Source: JBPCRW01 sp050996405
Lineage (GTDB): Bacteria; Acidobacteriota; Blastocatellia; Pyrinomonadales; Pyrinomonadaceae
Direction of reading: 5' to 3'
Assembly: GCA_050996405.1 (NCBI GenBank)
Contig: JBPCRW010000284.1
Coordinates: forward strand, 1 to 6,783
DNA: 6,783 nt
Positions within the stretch are counted from its first letter, which is position 1; every line of letters begins with the position of its first letter. The notes under the pieces were generated by a model that was given only the letters and a program-made list of their open reading frames with translations, did no database searches and was not told the DNA's origin. Made by a program: the position numbers and the translations under genes. Of this stretch, positions 1-6,078 are shown in pieces.

Positions 1-145
1 AAAAGTCTATTGATTAGCGTCCGAAGAAACAATCGCTCTCTAAGCGCGATTGCTGATGAACACACTACATCTACGACTAAATCCCAAAGCGGATTATAGC
101 CATAGTCTTGTGCTAACTCTTGATAAACGAATGCAAAATCTATAA

Positions 146-1105
146 TTATTTGCCGTGCCAAACGCCGATTCGTCTCTGCACGAGATTTTCAACATCGAGC
201 GGCACGCCGTCGGCTTTCGCCTTCTGAATAAACGCGCTGTCAATCTTGAAAATTTTTAACTTCACTAAATCTTCAGCGTCGAGATTCGGAAAACCCGCAT
301 TGCGAACTTCGGCAATATATTCGGGCGTGATTTTGAAAATTTTCATTTTTACCAGACTCTCGAAATTATCGGTTTTAAAATTCATCGCCGTCACCTGTTT
401 GACGTAATCGGCATCAATTTTAAAAATCCGCGCCTTGACCAAATCGTCGAAATTGAGATTCGGAAATCCGGTCGCGTTCATCTCGCGCATAAATTTTGAA
501 TCGACTTTGAAAATTGCCGCTTTGAACAAATCGTCAACGTCGAGTTTTCCGAAATTCGCCGACAGCAAATCGTCGGCTAAAGCAGTCGTGACATTTATCG
601 TCGTCGCGGCGAAAAGTCTGTTTTCAATGTCGCGTTCGTCGCCGGATTTCGACGGTTTTTCAAAGTCAAACCCGCGCGTTTTCATCGCCGAAATAAACTG
701 CGGATTCGACGTAAAACGAAATGTTCCCGCGCCTTTACCGTTTTGAAAATTCCCTTCGCATTCAATTGTTCCGGCTTCGCGCGCGATGCGAAACTTAACG
801 GGAGAATTCGCGCCCGCGACCTGCGCTTCGGTCAATCCCTGCAAATCGCCGTAAGCGTAGCTCGAACCTTGATTAGTATCGTTTCCTTTCGATGTTTGAT
901 AACGAAAATTCAGATAAACTTTGTCTTTTGAATTTTGGTCATCGTTGTCTTTGTCATCTTTATTTTTGTTGTTCCAATTGTAATTATTATCGTTAGCCGT
1001 CCACGTTCCGTTTAAATTAACTTGCGCGACAATCACATAATTTCCGATGACGATAACGATAAACGCGAAACAGATTCGCAGCAGAATTTGAAAACCTTTC
1101 GGCAT
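146..1105 (-). CDS. Secreted protein with tandem 29-residue 'xxPEYIxEVRxxGF' repeats
   Basis: 319 residues. Residues 1-28 look like a Sec signal peptide (hydrophobic core around 7-27, likely cleavage after VAQ28), so the mature protein should be outside the cytoplasm. Residues 35-62 form an Asn/Asp/Lys-rich low-complexity linker. Residues 63-135 are a beta-rich segment with a single Cys (116). From residue 164 there are tandem repeats with conserved leucines at 164, 193, 222, 251, 280 and 308, a period of 29 and finally 28 residues. The unit resembles L-V-K-x-x-I-F-K-I-(D/T)-x-x-Y-(I/V)-x-x-V-x-x-x-G-F-P-N-L-(D/N). A half unit precedes them at 131-146. Similar repeats, usually with 'IHGVTPEYI', are known from Acidobacteriota and Bacteroidota proteins, some fused to M56/BlaR-type peptidases; no peptidase domain is present here. 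Molecular function is unknown; protein binding or scaffolding is only inference. The ATG has an AGAGGAG 10 nt upstream. A terminator separates the gene from the GNAT gene. Confidence 0.85.
   Translation of the reverse strand: MPKGFQILLRICFAFIVIVIGNYVIVAQVNLNGTWTANDNNYNWNNKNKDDKDNDDQNSKDKVYLNFRYQTSKGNDTNQGSSYAYGDLQGLTEAQVAGANSPVKFRIAREAGTIECEGNFQNGKGAGTFRFTSNPQFISAMKTRGFDFEKPSKSGDERDIENRLFAATTINVTTALADDLLSANFGKLDVDDLFKAAIFKVDSKFMREMNATGFPNLNFDDLVKARIFKIDADYVKQVTAMNFKTDNFESLVKMKIFKITPEYIAEVRNAGFPNLDAEDLVKLKIFKIDSAFIQKAKADGVPLDVENLVQRRIGVWHGK
185..616 (-). repeat. Five tandem 87-bp coding repeats (29-residue units)
   Basis: These are in-frame repeats inside the secreted protein gene. Units begin at residues 164, 193, 222, 251 and 280, and a partial unit (LVQRRIGV) follows at 308. 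Four intervals are exactly 29 residues and the last is 28. The 'IFKI' core is intact in units 2-5. Unit 1 is the most diverged (TTINVTTALADDLLSANF). The copies are similar as protein but clearly diverged as DNA, so this is an old expansion rather than a recent slippage array. Confidence 0.85.
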
Positions 1106-1115
1106 AAATAGAAAA

Positions 1116-1122
1116 CTCCTCT
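1116..1122 (-). promoter_or_regulatory. Ribosome binding site of the repeat protein
   Basis: The minus strand reads AGAGGAG with 10 nt to the ATG at 1105. It is a strong anti-SD match and supports this start codon, which also begins a proper signal peptide. Confidence 0.7.
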
Positions 1123-1136
1123 GGATAAATTAGCGC

Positions 1137-1177
1137 AAAAAAATGCGGCGTGTGTTACAAAAGGAAAACACCGCCGC
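1137..1177 (-). terminator. Intrinsic terminator after the GNAT gene
   Basis: On the minus strand GCGGCGGTGTT (1177-1167) pairs with AACACACGCCGC (1156-1145): 11 pairs with one bulged base around a 10-nt loop. It is followed by A and then seven T (1143-1137). It begins 37 nt after the GNAT stop codon and should end transcription of the upstream genes. The T-run lies only 31 nt before the start codon of the repeat protein gene. Confidence 0.8.
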
Positions 1178-1213
1178 CGAAAAGTTTGTGACAATTTTTT
1201 TTAGAAGAATTTT

Positions 1214-1684
1214 TTATGCGGCGAGTTTTTCAAACGCCGCGCCGCGCAGACGAAAATCCAGATTCTCATCGTCAGTTTCCGCGCCGAGATTTTCGTAAAA
1301 TCTGACGGCGGACGAATTCCATTTCAACGCCTGCCAATCCATTCGCGCGCAATTCTGCCGTTTCGCAATCCGCGCGACTTCCCTGAGCATTTTTAAGCCA
1401 AAACCTTTTCCGCGCATTGCCGGGGAAATGTATAAATCCTCAAGAAACATCGAGCGTTCGCCGCAAAAACTTTTGAAAACGGGAAAGAAAAGCGCGTAGC
1501 CGACAATCGAACTTTCATTTTCCGCAATCAAACAATTAACGAATTTTTCCGCGCCGAAAATCGCCTCGCGCAAATCGTTTTCCGAAACTTCGCACCACGC
1601 CGAAAGTTTTTCAAACTCGGCGAATTCGCGCAGAAGTCCGACAACCTGCGCTAAATCCCTTTCTTCGATATTACGAATTTTCAT
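1214..1684 (-). CDS. GNAT N-acetyltransferase, spermidine/spermine-acetyltransferase-like
   Basis: 156 residues, a complete single-domain GNAT (acetyl-CoA-dependent N-acyltransferase), presumably cytoplasmic. The acetyl-CoA-binding motif A is visible as LEDLYISPAMRGKGFG (residues 81-96), with the pyrophosphate-binding R-G-K-G-F-G at 91-96. DWQALKWN (116-123) and FYENLGA (129-135) follow; the Tyr at 130 is at the position of the general-acid tyrosine. The N-terminal 'LLREFAEFEKL', the 'ALFFPVFKSFCGE' stretch, the LED motif and the W-x-x-L-x-W-N-like block match the SSAT-like subgroup, whose known members acetylate polyamines, thialysine or related amines. The substrate here cannot be read from sequence. 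The gene lies 14 bp after gltX with only a weak SD (TAAGAA), so translational coupling is plausible. A strong terminator follows. Confidence 0.88.
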   Translation of the reverse strand: MKIRNIEERDLAQVVGLLREFAEFEKLSAWCEVSENDLREAIFGAEKFVNCLIAENESSIVGYALFFPVFKSFCGERSMFLEDLYISPAMRGKGFGLKMLREVARIAKRQNCARMDWQALKWNSSAVRFYENLGAETDDENLDFRLRGAAFEKLAA

Positions 1685-1698
1685 AGAATTCTTAAATT

Positions 1699-3192
1699 TT
1701 ACGAATTCCAGGCGATTTGGCTTTTTAGTCTTAAGATTGATTTCTCTTTACCAAGCGTTTCAAAAACCGCGAGCATCGAAGGTCCGACGGCTAAACCTGT
1801 TAAAAGCGCGCGCGCGCCGTTCATAATCACGCCGAGTTTTATGCCCTTTTCTTCAGCGAAATTTTTGACGACGGTTTCGATTTCGTCGTGCGTGAAATTT
1901 TCCAGTCGCAAGAATCGGTCGGCAAGTTCGGGCAGCCACGTTTTTAAATCGGGAAATTTCTTTAAATTTTTATCAATCGCCGTCCGGTCAAAATCGAAAT
2001 CTTCGCTGAAAAAGGCGCGTCCTTGATTGGAAAAATCTTTCAAAGTGAAAAATCTTTCGCGGATTAAATTAACGGTTTTTTCAAACCACGTTTTATCTTC
2101 GTCTTCGTATTCGTCGCGCCAGAGTTTGGCGGATTTTAATTCGGTTTTGACGAACGGCAGCAGTTTCGCAAGCGGCATCGCGCGGATATATTCGGCGTTC
2201 ATCCAGATTGCCTTATCGTCCGTCCAGCGTTTCGGATTATTCGCGTCGAAATTGAAAATCGCGTTGTTGCGGTGGATGCCTTCGAGCGAAAATTTTTCGA
2301 CGAGTTCGCCCAAAGTGTAAATTTCTCGTTCTTCGCCCGCCGACCAGCCTAAAAGCGCGAGAAAATTGCGAAACGCGGCGGCTAAGAATCCAGCATCGCG
2401 GTAAGTCGTCATCGAAACAATTTCGCCGTGAATCCGCTTCGATAATTTTTTTCCGCCCGGTGCGAGAATTAAAGGCAGATGCGCGAAACGCGGCGGTTTT
2501 ACGCCCAACGCTTCGTAAATTAAAATTTGTTTGTGCGTGTTTGTTAAATGGTCTTGCCCGCGAATGACATCGGTAATTTCCATTTCGATGTCGTCGCAAA
2601 CGACTGCGAGATTATAAAGCGGATGACCGTCGGAGCGCAGCAGAACCAGGTCTTCGATTTCCGCATAATTTACTCCCTGCGCGCCGTAAACCGCGTCTTC
2701 AAAACTCGTTTTTCCCTCGACGGGAATTTTTAGGCGAATCGCAAACGGTTCGCCGCTTTCGGCTTTCGCGTCCGATTCCGCTTTCGATAAATCACGAAAC
2801 GGATTATCGCGCATTGATTTTACGCCTTGATTCTGCCGCGCTTTTTCGGCAATCGCTTCCTTGATGTTTTTGTCGGAAGCTGCCGCTTTCGGCGTAAAAT
2901 CACGATACGCTTTGCCTTCTTCCAATAATTTCAAAGCGGCGGCGCGATGTTTGTCGGCGTTATTCGACTGGAAAACAATTTCTTCGTCGGGCGCGAAACC
3001 GAGCCATTCTAAACCCTGAAGAATTGACTGCGTTGATTCTTCGGTTGAACGCGCAATGTCCGTATCTTCAATCCGCAAAAGAAATTTTCCGCCGCCGTGA
3101 CGGGCGTAACGATAGTTAAACAGCGCGGTTCGGGCTGAACCGATGTGCAGATAACCCGTCGGCGACGGAGCGAATCTAACTCTAATCGTCAT
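1699..3192 (-). CDS. gltX: Glutamyl-tRNA synthetase (GluRS)
   Basis: 497 residues, full length for a bacterial GluRS (usually about 465-500). It charges tRNA-Glu with glutamate using ATP, in the cytoplasm. The class I signature RFAPSPTGYLHIGSART spans residues 6-22, with the HIGH-type motif HIGS at 16-19. RIEDTD (40-45) belongs to the glutamate/ATP site, and the KMSKR-type loop is KLSKR at 249-253. The catalytic Rossmann core with its connective insertion covers about 1-310, and the helical anticodon-binding part about 330-497, ending in the familiar 'G-x-x-x-G-P-S-M-L-A-V-F-E-T-L-G-K' region. The zinc-binding cysteines of E. coli-type GluRS are absent: the site around 96-100 reads YRDFT. Several bacterial GluRS lack zinc. 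Whether the enzyme also charges tRNA-Gln cannot be decided. No strong SD precedes the ATG. It probably shares a transcript with the DUF421 gene upstream and the GNAT gene downstream. Confidence 0.97.
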   Translation of the reverse strand: MTIRVRFAPSPTGYLHIGSARTALFNYRYARHGGGKFLLRIEDTDIARSTEESTQSILQGLEWLGFAPDEEIVFQSNNADKHRAAALKLLEEGKAYRDFTPKAAASDKNIKEAIAEKARQNQGVKSMRDNPFRDLSKAESDAKAESGEPFAIRLKIPVEGKTSFEDAVYGAQGVNYAEIEDLVLLRSDGHPLYNLAVVCDDIEMEITDVIRGQDHLTNTHKQILIYEALGVKPPRFAHLPLILAPGGKKLSKRIHGEIVSMTTYRDAGFLAAAFRNFLALLGWSAGEEREIYTLGELVEKFSLEGIHRNNAIFNFDANNPKRWTDDKAIWMNAEYIRAMPLAKLLPFVKTELKSAKLWRDEYEDEDKTWFEKTVNLIRERFFTLKDFSNQGRAFFSEDFDFDRTAIDKNLKKFPDLKTWLPELADRFLRLENFTHDEIETVVKNFAEEKGIKLGVIMNGARALLTGLAVGPSMLAVFETLGKEKSILRLKSQIAWNS

Positions 3193-3264
3193 AAATATAT
3201 TTTCACGCCAAAACTTAAAGAGCGCAAAGAATCGGCGTTTGTTAATTTCAATAATTTAATTTTG

Positions 3265-3870
3265 CTAATTTCGCTTTATTTCCTTCAATTGATGCGTTAA
3301 ATCTTCCAGTCTTTTCAAAACTTCCGTGCGGAAATTATCTTCCGACGTGCGCGTGTTGCCTGCCACCAGAAAACTGCCGTTCGGGTCGAGAACGCATTTT
3401 TCGATTTCATCCGCGCTGTCGAGACATTCGCGGTGCGCGATGGTATTTAAATCTTCGCGCGTTAATAATTCATGCCTGACGGCATCTTCATTTATTTTGC
3501 TGTTTTCAATCAGCACGCGCGCTTTGCCTTCGATAGTTTTTTCGATTCGCTTGCTTTTATACTTTGCAAAAGCGACCGCGTAATTGATGCCGAGTAAAGC
3601 AGCCGCGCCGACCACGCCGCCGACCAGCGAATTATCCTGCCCGATAATCGCATTCTGCACCGTATTCGACAGCGACAAAATAACGACTAAATCGAATGGA
3701 TTCAGTTGTCCGAGTTCGCGCTTGCCGAACACGCGCAGCAGAATAATCAACGCGGCATAAACAATCATCGGACGCAGGATTTTTTCTGCCCACGTCGCCG
3801 TTTCGTCGAGCGTGAACATATGCGACCACGCCGAACCTTCTAAAAAAGCCAAATGAAATTCAATAAACAT
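3265..3870 (-). CDS. DUF421 (YetF-like) inner-membrane protein
   Basis: 201 residues. Three hydrophobic segments at about 32-48, 58-77 and 82-104 are followed by a soluble, probably cytoplasmic, domain (105-201). The family hallmarks are clear: 'ILRPMIVYAALIILLRVFGKREL' around the first membrane segment, 'QLNPFDLVVILSLSNTVQNA' (55-74) entering the second, and the downstream 'IEGKARVLIENSKINEDAVRHELLTREDL' block followed by a 'D-x-x-E-I-E-K-C-V-L-D-P-N-G-S-F' strand pattern. The last 20 residues look like a short charged helix, possibly coiled coil. The biochemical role of DUF421 proteins is poorly defined; some are linked to sporulation or envelope stress in Bacillus. The start is supported by GAGG 10 nt upstream. 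An internal Met at residue 18 is an alternative start but lacks that site. gltX follows 72 bp downstream. Confidence 0.9.
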   Translation of the reverse strand: MFIEFHLAFLEGSAWSHMFTLDETATWAEKILRPMIVYAALIILLRVFGKRELGQLNPFDLVVILSLSNTVQNAIIGQDNSLVGGVVGAAALLGINYAVAFAKYKSKRIEKTIEGKARVLIENSKINEDAVRHELLTREDLNTIAHRECLDSADEIEKCVLDPNGSFLVAGNTRTSEDNFRTEVLKRLEDLTHQLKEIKRN

Positions 3871-3880
3871 TTGCGGAAAA

Positions 3881-3884
3881 CCTC
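3881..3884 (-). promoter_or_regulatory. Ribosome binding site of the DUF421 gene
   Basis: The minus strand reads TGAGG, 10 nt before the ATG at 3870. It is short but well placed and favours this start over the internal Met at residue 18. Confidence 0.5.
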
Positions 3885-3941
3885 AAAAGATTAAAAGATA
3901 AAAAAATCTGTTTCAAAGTTTATTCGCAAACGTCAAAATTC

Positions 3942-3975
3942 AAAAGGCTGTTTTGATTTAAAAACCAAAACAGCC
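3942..3975 (-). terminator. Intrinsic terminator of the tRNA-Ser transcript
   Basis: On the minus strand GGCTGTTTTGGT pairs with ATCAAAACAGCC: 12 pairs with one G-U wobble and a 6-nt loop (TTTTAA), followed by TTTTGAATTTT. It starts 12 nt after the CCA end of the tRNA. It would insulate the DUF421 gene from tRNA transcription, so that gene probably has its own promoter in about 3885-3940, where I could not identify a convincing one. Confidence 0.85.
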
Positions 3976-3987
3976 CCAAAAATTTTC

Positions 3988-4078
3988 TGGCGGAGACGAC
4001 AGGATTCGAACCTGTGGTAGTTTTTAAGACTACAACGATTTAGCAAACCGCCGCTTTCAGCCGCTCAGCCACGTCTCC
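3988..4078 (-). tRNA. tRNA-Ser, anticodon GCT
   Basis: 91 nt including an encoded CCA. The acceptor stem GGAGACG/CGTCTCC is perfect, with discriminator G. The D arm is GCTGAGCGGCTGAAAGC. The anticodon arm is GCGGT-TTGCTAA-ATCGT (two G-U pairs), placing GCT as the anticodon, which reads AGC and AGU serine codons. The long variable arm GTAGT-CTTAAAA-ACTAC is typical of class II serine tRNAs. The T arm ACAGG-TTCGAAT-CCTGT is perfect. It is a stand-alone tRNA with its own promoter and terminator, and nothing suggests degeneration or a prophage attachment duplication. Confidence 0.97.
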
Positions 4079-4108
4079 TCCGCGCTTTTTCAGGAAAAGC
4101 AAATTCTA

Positions 4109-4136
4109 ATTCTATCCGTCAAGGAAACTTTGTCAA
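4109..4136 (-). promoter_or_regulatory. Sigma70-type promoter for tRNA-Ser
   Basis: On the minus strand TTGACA (4136-4131) is followed after 16 nt by TAGAAT (4114-4109): a perfect -35 box and five of six -10 bases. The start would fall near 4102, giving a leader of about 24 nt before the tRNA, a normal length. A second TAGAAT lies at 4108-4103 but is badly spaced. The spacer contains another TTGACG, part of the repeated motif described at 4113-4200. Confidence 0.65.
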
Positions 4137-4200
4137 GTTTGACCGCATCAAACAAGCTACAATCGTTCTCGTCCGGGTAACTTGACACAATTGACGGATA
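4113..4200. repeat. Inverted pair of AACTTGACA...TTGACGGATA motifs in a divergent promoter region
   Basis: The minus strand reads AACTTGACA (4139-4131), 8 nt, then TTGACGGATA (4122-4113). The plus strand reads AACTTGACA (4179-4187), 3 nt, then TTGACGGATA (4191-4200). The same 9- and 10-base words therefore face outwards on both strands towards the two divergent genes. An additional GTCAA-GT-TTGAC palindrome covers 4132-4143. In all there are five TTGAC/GTCAA words in about 80 bp. They may be a duplicated promoter, operator sites, or both. Confidence 0.7.
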
Positions 4201-4210
4201 TGAAGAAAAT
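4182..4210 (+). promoter_or_regulatory. Possible promoter for the outer-membrane barrel gene
   Basis: TTGACA (4182-4187) is a perfect -35 box. After 17 nt comes GAAAAT (4205-4210), which matches four of six -10 bases. Transcription would start near 4217 and leave a leader of about 107 nt. The weak -10 makes this tentative, but the box lies in the inverted motif shared with the better tRNA promoter. Confidence 0.4.
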
Positions 4211-4306
4211 AGCAGACGTGCGCGAATAAGATTTTTTTAACCGGAACCAGAAAACAATTTTATCTTTAACGCTTCTGCTAGTAAGTCTCCCCGAAATGTT
4301 CAAGTC

Positions 4307-4311
4307 GGAGG
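4307..4311 (+). promoter_or_regulatory. Ribosome binding site that decides the barrel-protein start
   Basis: GGAGG ends directly against an ATG at 4312, too close to serve it, and lies 12 nt before the ATG at 4324. The sequence before 4307 offers no other SD. Position 4324 is therefore the better start and gives a normal signal peptide. Confidence 0.6.
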
Positions 4312-4323
4312 ATGCTTTTTCAA

Positions 4324-6075
4324 ATGATTTTTTCTGCATTGCCAATAAAAAAATTTACAAAAGCGAGTTTCATTTTGCTCGCGGCTTTTTTCGTGTCTTT
4401 TGTTTCGGTGACGGGCGCGCAAGCTAAAATCGTCGTCGAAAAAAGAACGTCTTTCGGAATTATCAAAGGTGTCGTGCGCGACGAGCAGGACAGCCCGATT
4501 GCCGATGCCGTCGTCGCGGTTTTCCGCGCCGGAACGTCGAAACTTTTAAAAGAAGTGCGTTCGGCGGCAGACGGCAGTTTTCTCGCCAGAGTAATTCCCG
4601 GAACTTACACGGTTTTAGCTGTCGCGCAAGGATTTAATCCGATGACCGTTTCCGAAGTTGAAGTAAATAGTTCGACCGAACTTAATTACGGTTTTAAACT
4701 CGAACGAGCCGGAAGCGGAAACACCTTGCCGGAAAAACGCGCTGACCGTCACAATGTTAAATGGATAATAATGGCGGCGCAAAATCGTCGTTCGATTTAT
4801 CAAAATCAAGAAGGTAAAGCCCCGATTGATGAAAATAAAACGGACGAAGAAACGGTAGAAGAAAGCGTCGGCGTTGCTTCGGATGAAGAAACCGCAAAAC
4901 TGCGCGGGCAGAGCGTCGTCGAAACTTATTTTGCGAATTCAGCCGCCGGAAATTACGAAGGGCTGAATTTTGCGACGCTTCAGCCGCTCGGCGAAAATAC
5001 TGAAATTATTATTTCAGGGCAAACCGGAACGAAAAATTCCGCGCCGAATAGGTTTGAAACATCGGTTAAAAATCGTCTGAATGAAAATCATCAAATACGT
5101 TTTACCGCTTCCGCGACGGAATTCGGCAAAATTCAAAATGTTGACGGGCAGCTCGGACAGTTTTCGTTCCAGGCGTTGGACGAATGGAAAGTTAAAGACG
5201 GCGTGATTCTCGTTCTCGGATTTGATTATTCACGGTTTGTCGGCGCGGGAAATGATTCGGCTATCAATCCGCGATTGGGATTGCAGTTTGATGTCGATGC
5301 CAAAACGCGCGTTCGCGCCGGATACACGACGCAAACCGAAGAACGCGATTGGTCGAACGTCGTCGAACTCGAAGATAATCCGGTCGCTTTTCGCTCGCAA
5401 AACATTCCGCAATTCGTCGCCATCGAAGATTCCAAACCGAAAATGAACAAAAGCCGACGGCTCGAATTCGGGGTTGAAAGGGTTTTGGATAATAATTCGA
5501 GCGTCGAAGCGACGGCGTTTCTCGACGCGATTTCAGGACGCGGAGTCGGATTGACAAATATGCCGCTCAACGTTTTGAACGCGGAAGATTTTGCGCCTTT
5601 TACAGTCTTGCAGCAAGGTTCGACGCAAGGCATAAGAATAGTTTATACGCGCCGTCTCGGAAAAATCTTCAGCACTTCCGCCGGATATTCTTTCGGCAAA
5701 GGGCAAAAACTTTCGCCGACAGCGATTTTAAATCCCGCGAATGTATTTGAAAATTCGTTTTTCCAGAATGTTGTCGCGCAGCTTGATGCCGATTTGAAAA
5801 CCGGCACGCAGGTTAAAACTATTTTCCGATTATCGCCGCAAGCGACTGTTTTTGCGATTGACCCGTTTCAAGGCAGATTCGCTATTTACGACCCGGGCTT
5901 GAGTATTCTAGTGACACAGCCGCTGCCGACTTTAGGCTTGCCAATTCACGCCGAAGCGATTCTGGACGCGCGCAATATCCTCGATTTTCAAACCGGTGTA
6001 ACCGGCGAGCAGGGAACTCTCCGGCTCGATTCACAGCGCAGAACTTTGCGCGGCGGAATTTCAGTCAGGTTTTAA
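4324..6075 (+). CDS. Outer-membrane beta-barrel protein with N-terminal carboxypeptidase-regulatory-like domain
   Basis: 583 residues from the ATG at 4324; starting at 4312 would add four. Residues 1-34 are a signal peptide (K-K-x-x-K, then FILLAAFFVSFVSVTGAQA). Residues 45-126 form a CarboxypepD_reg-like beta-sandwich: 'GIIKGVVRDEQDSPIADAVV', 'SAADGSFLARVIPGTYTVLAVAQGF', ending in 'ELNYGFKLE'. A linker (127-195) contains the striking 'HNVKWIIMAAQNRRSIY' (144-160) and an acidic stretch. From about 195 to the end there are alternating amphipathic strands typical of TonB-receptor-like barrels. The last residue is Phe (GGISVRF), the usual outer-membrane assembly signal. I see no clear TonB plug domain, and the protein is short for a SusC/RagA-type receptor, so transport should not be assumed. 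Ligand unknown. Related proteins are frequent in Acidobacteriota. It is followed 3 nt downstream by a large hairpin terminator and so is probably monocistronic. Confidence 0.85.
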   Translation: MIFSALPIKKFTKASFILLAAFFVSFVSVTGAQAKIVVEKRTSFGIIKGVVRDEQDSPIADAVVAVFRAGTSKLLKEVRSAADGSFLARVIPGTYTVLAVAQGFNPMTVSEVEVNSSTELNYGFKLERAGSGNTLPEKRADRHNVKWIIMAAQNRRSIYQNQEGKAPIDENKTDEETVEESVGVASDEETAKLRGQSVVETYFANSAAGNYEGLNFATLQPLGENTEIIISGQTGTKNSAPNRFETSVKNRLNENHQIRFTASATEFGKIQNVDGQLGQFSFQALDEWKVKDGVILVLGFDYSRFVGAGNDSAINPRLGLQFDVDAKTRVRAGYTTQTEERDWSNVVELEDNPVAFRSQNIPQFVAIEDSKPKMNKSRRLEFGVERVLDNNSSVEATAFLDAISGRGVGLTNMPLNVLNAEDFAPFTVLQQGSTQGIRIVYTRRLGKIFSTSAGYSFGKGQKLSPTAILNPANVFENSFFQNVVAQLDADLKTGTQVKTIFRLSPQATVFAIDPFQGRFAIYDPGLSILVTQPLPTLGLPIHAEAILDARNILDFQTGVTGEQGTLRLDSQRRTLRGGISVRF

Positions 6076-6078
6076 TTC

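Noticed and set aside
30..52. 7-bp hairpin CAATCGC/GCGATTG near the left edge as terminator of the repeat-protein gene
   Set aside because: The stem is short, the downstream minus-strand sequence is TTTCTT at best, and it lies about 95 nt beyond the stop codon.
435..931. Plus-strand open frames opposite the repeat-protein gene
   Set aside because: They lie antisense to a gene with a signal peptide and clear protein repeats. They lack SD sites and have serine/arginine-rich shadow composition.
1218..1240. GCGGCG...CGCCGC hairpin at the 3' end of the GNAT gene as a terminator
   Set aside because: It lies within the coding sequence and on the minus strand is followed by A-rich, not T-rich, sequence. 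The real terminator is at 1137-1177.
2237..2599. 120-codon minus-strand frame inside gltX
   Set aside because: It is out of phase with a complete, motif-bearing GluRS and is very rich in Arg, as expected for a shifted frame.
3885..3945. TTGAAA-15-TTTAAT as promoter of the DUF421 gene
   Set aside because: The spacing is short and the start would fall on the SD itself, leaving no usable leader.
4157..4345. 62-codon minus-strand frame across the divergent promoter region
   Set aside because: It overlaps the barrel-gene start and promoter motifs, has no SD, and shows no recognisable protein feature.
4297..4431. ATG at 4297 opening a short frame (MFKSEDAFSNDFF...) that overlaps the barrel-gene start
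   Set aside because: It was considered as a leader peptide, but no SD precedes it and most of it is the signal-peptide region read in another phase.
5226..5633. Minus-strand frames of up to 135 codons opposite the barrel gene
   Set aside because: They are antisense shadows of a well-supported gene, have no SD and have unnatural composition.
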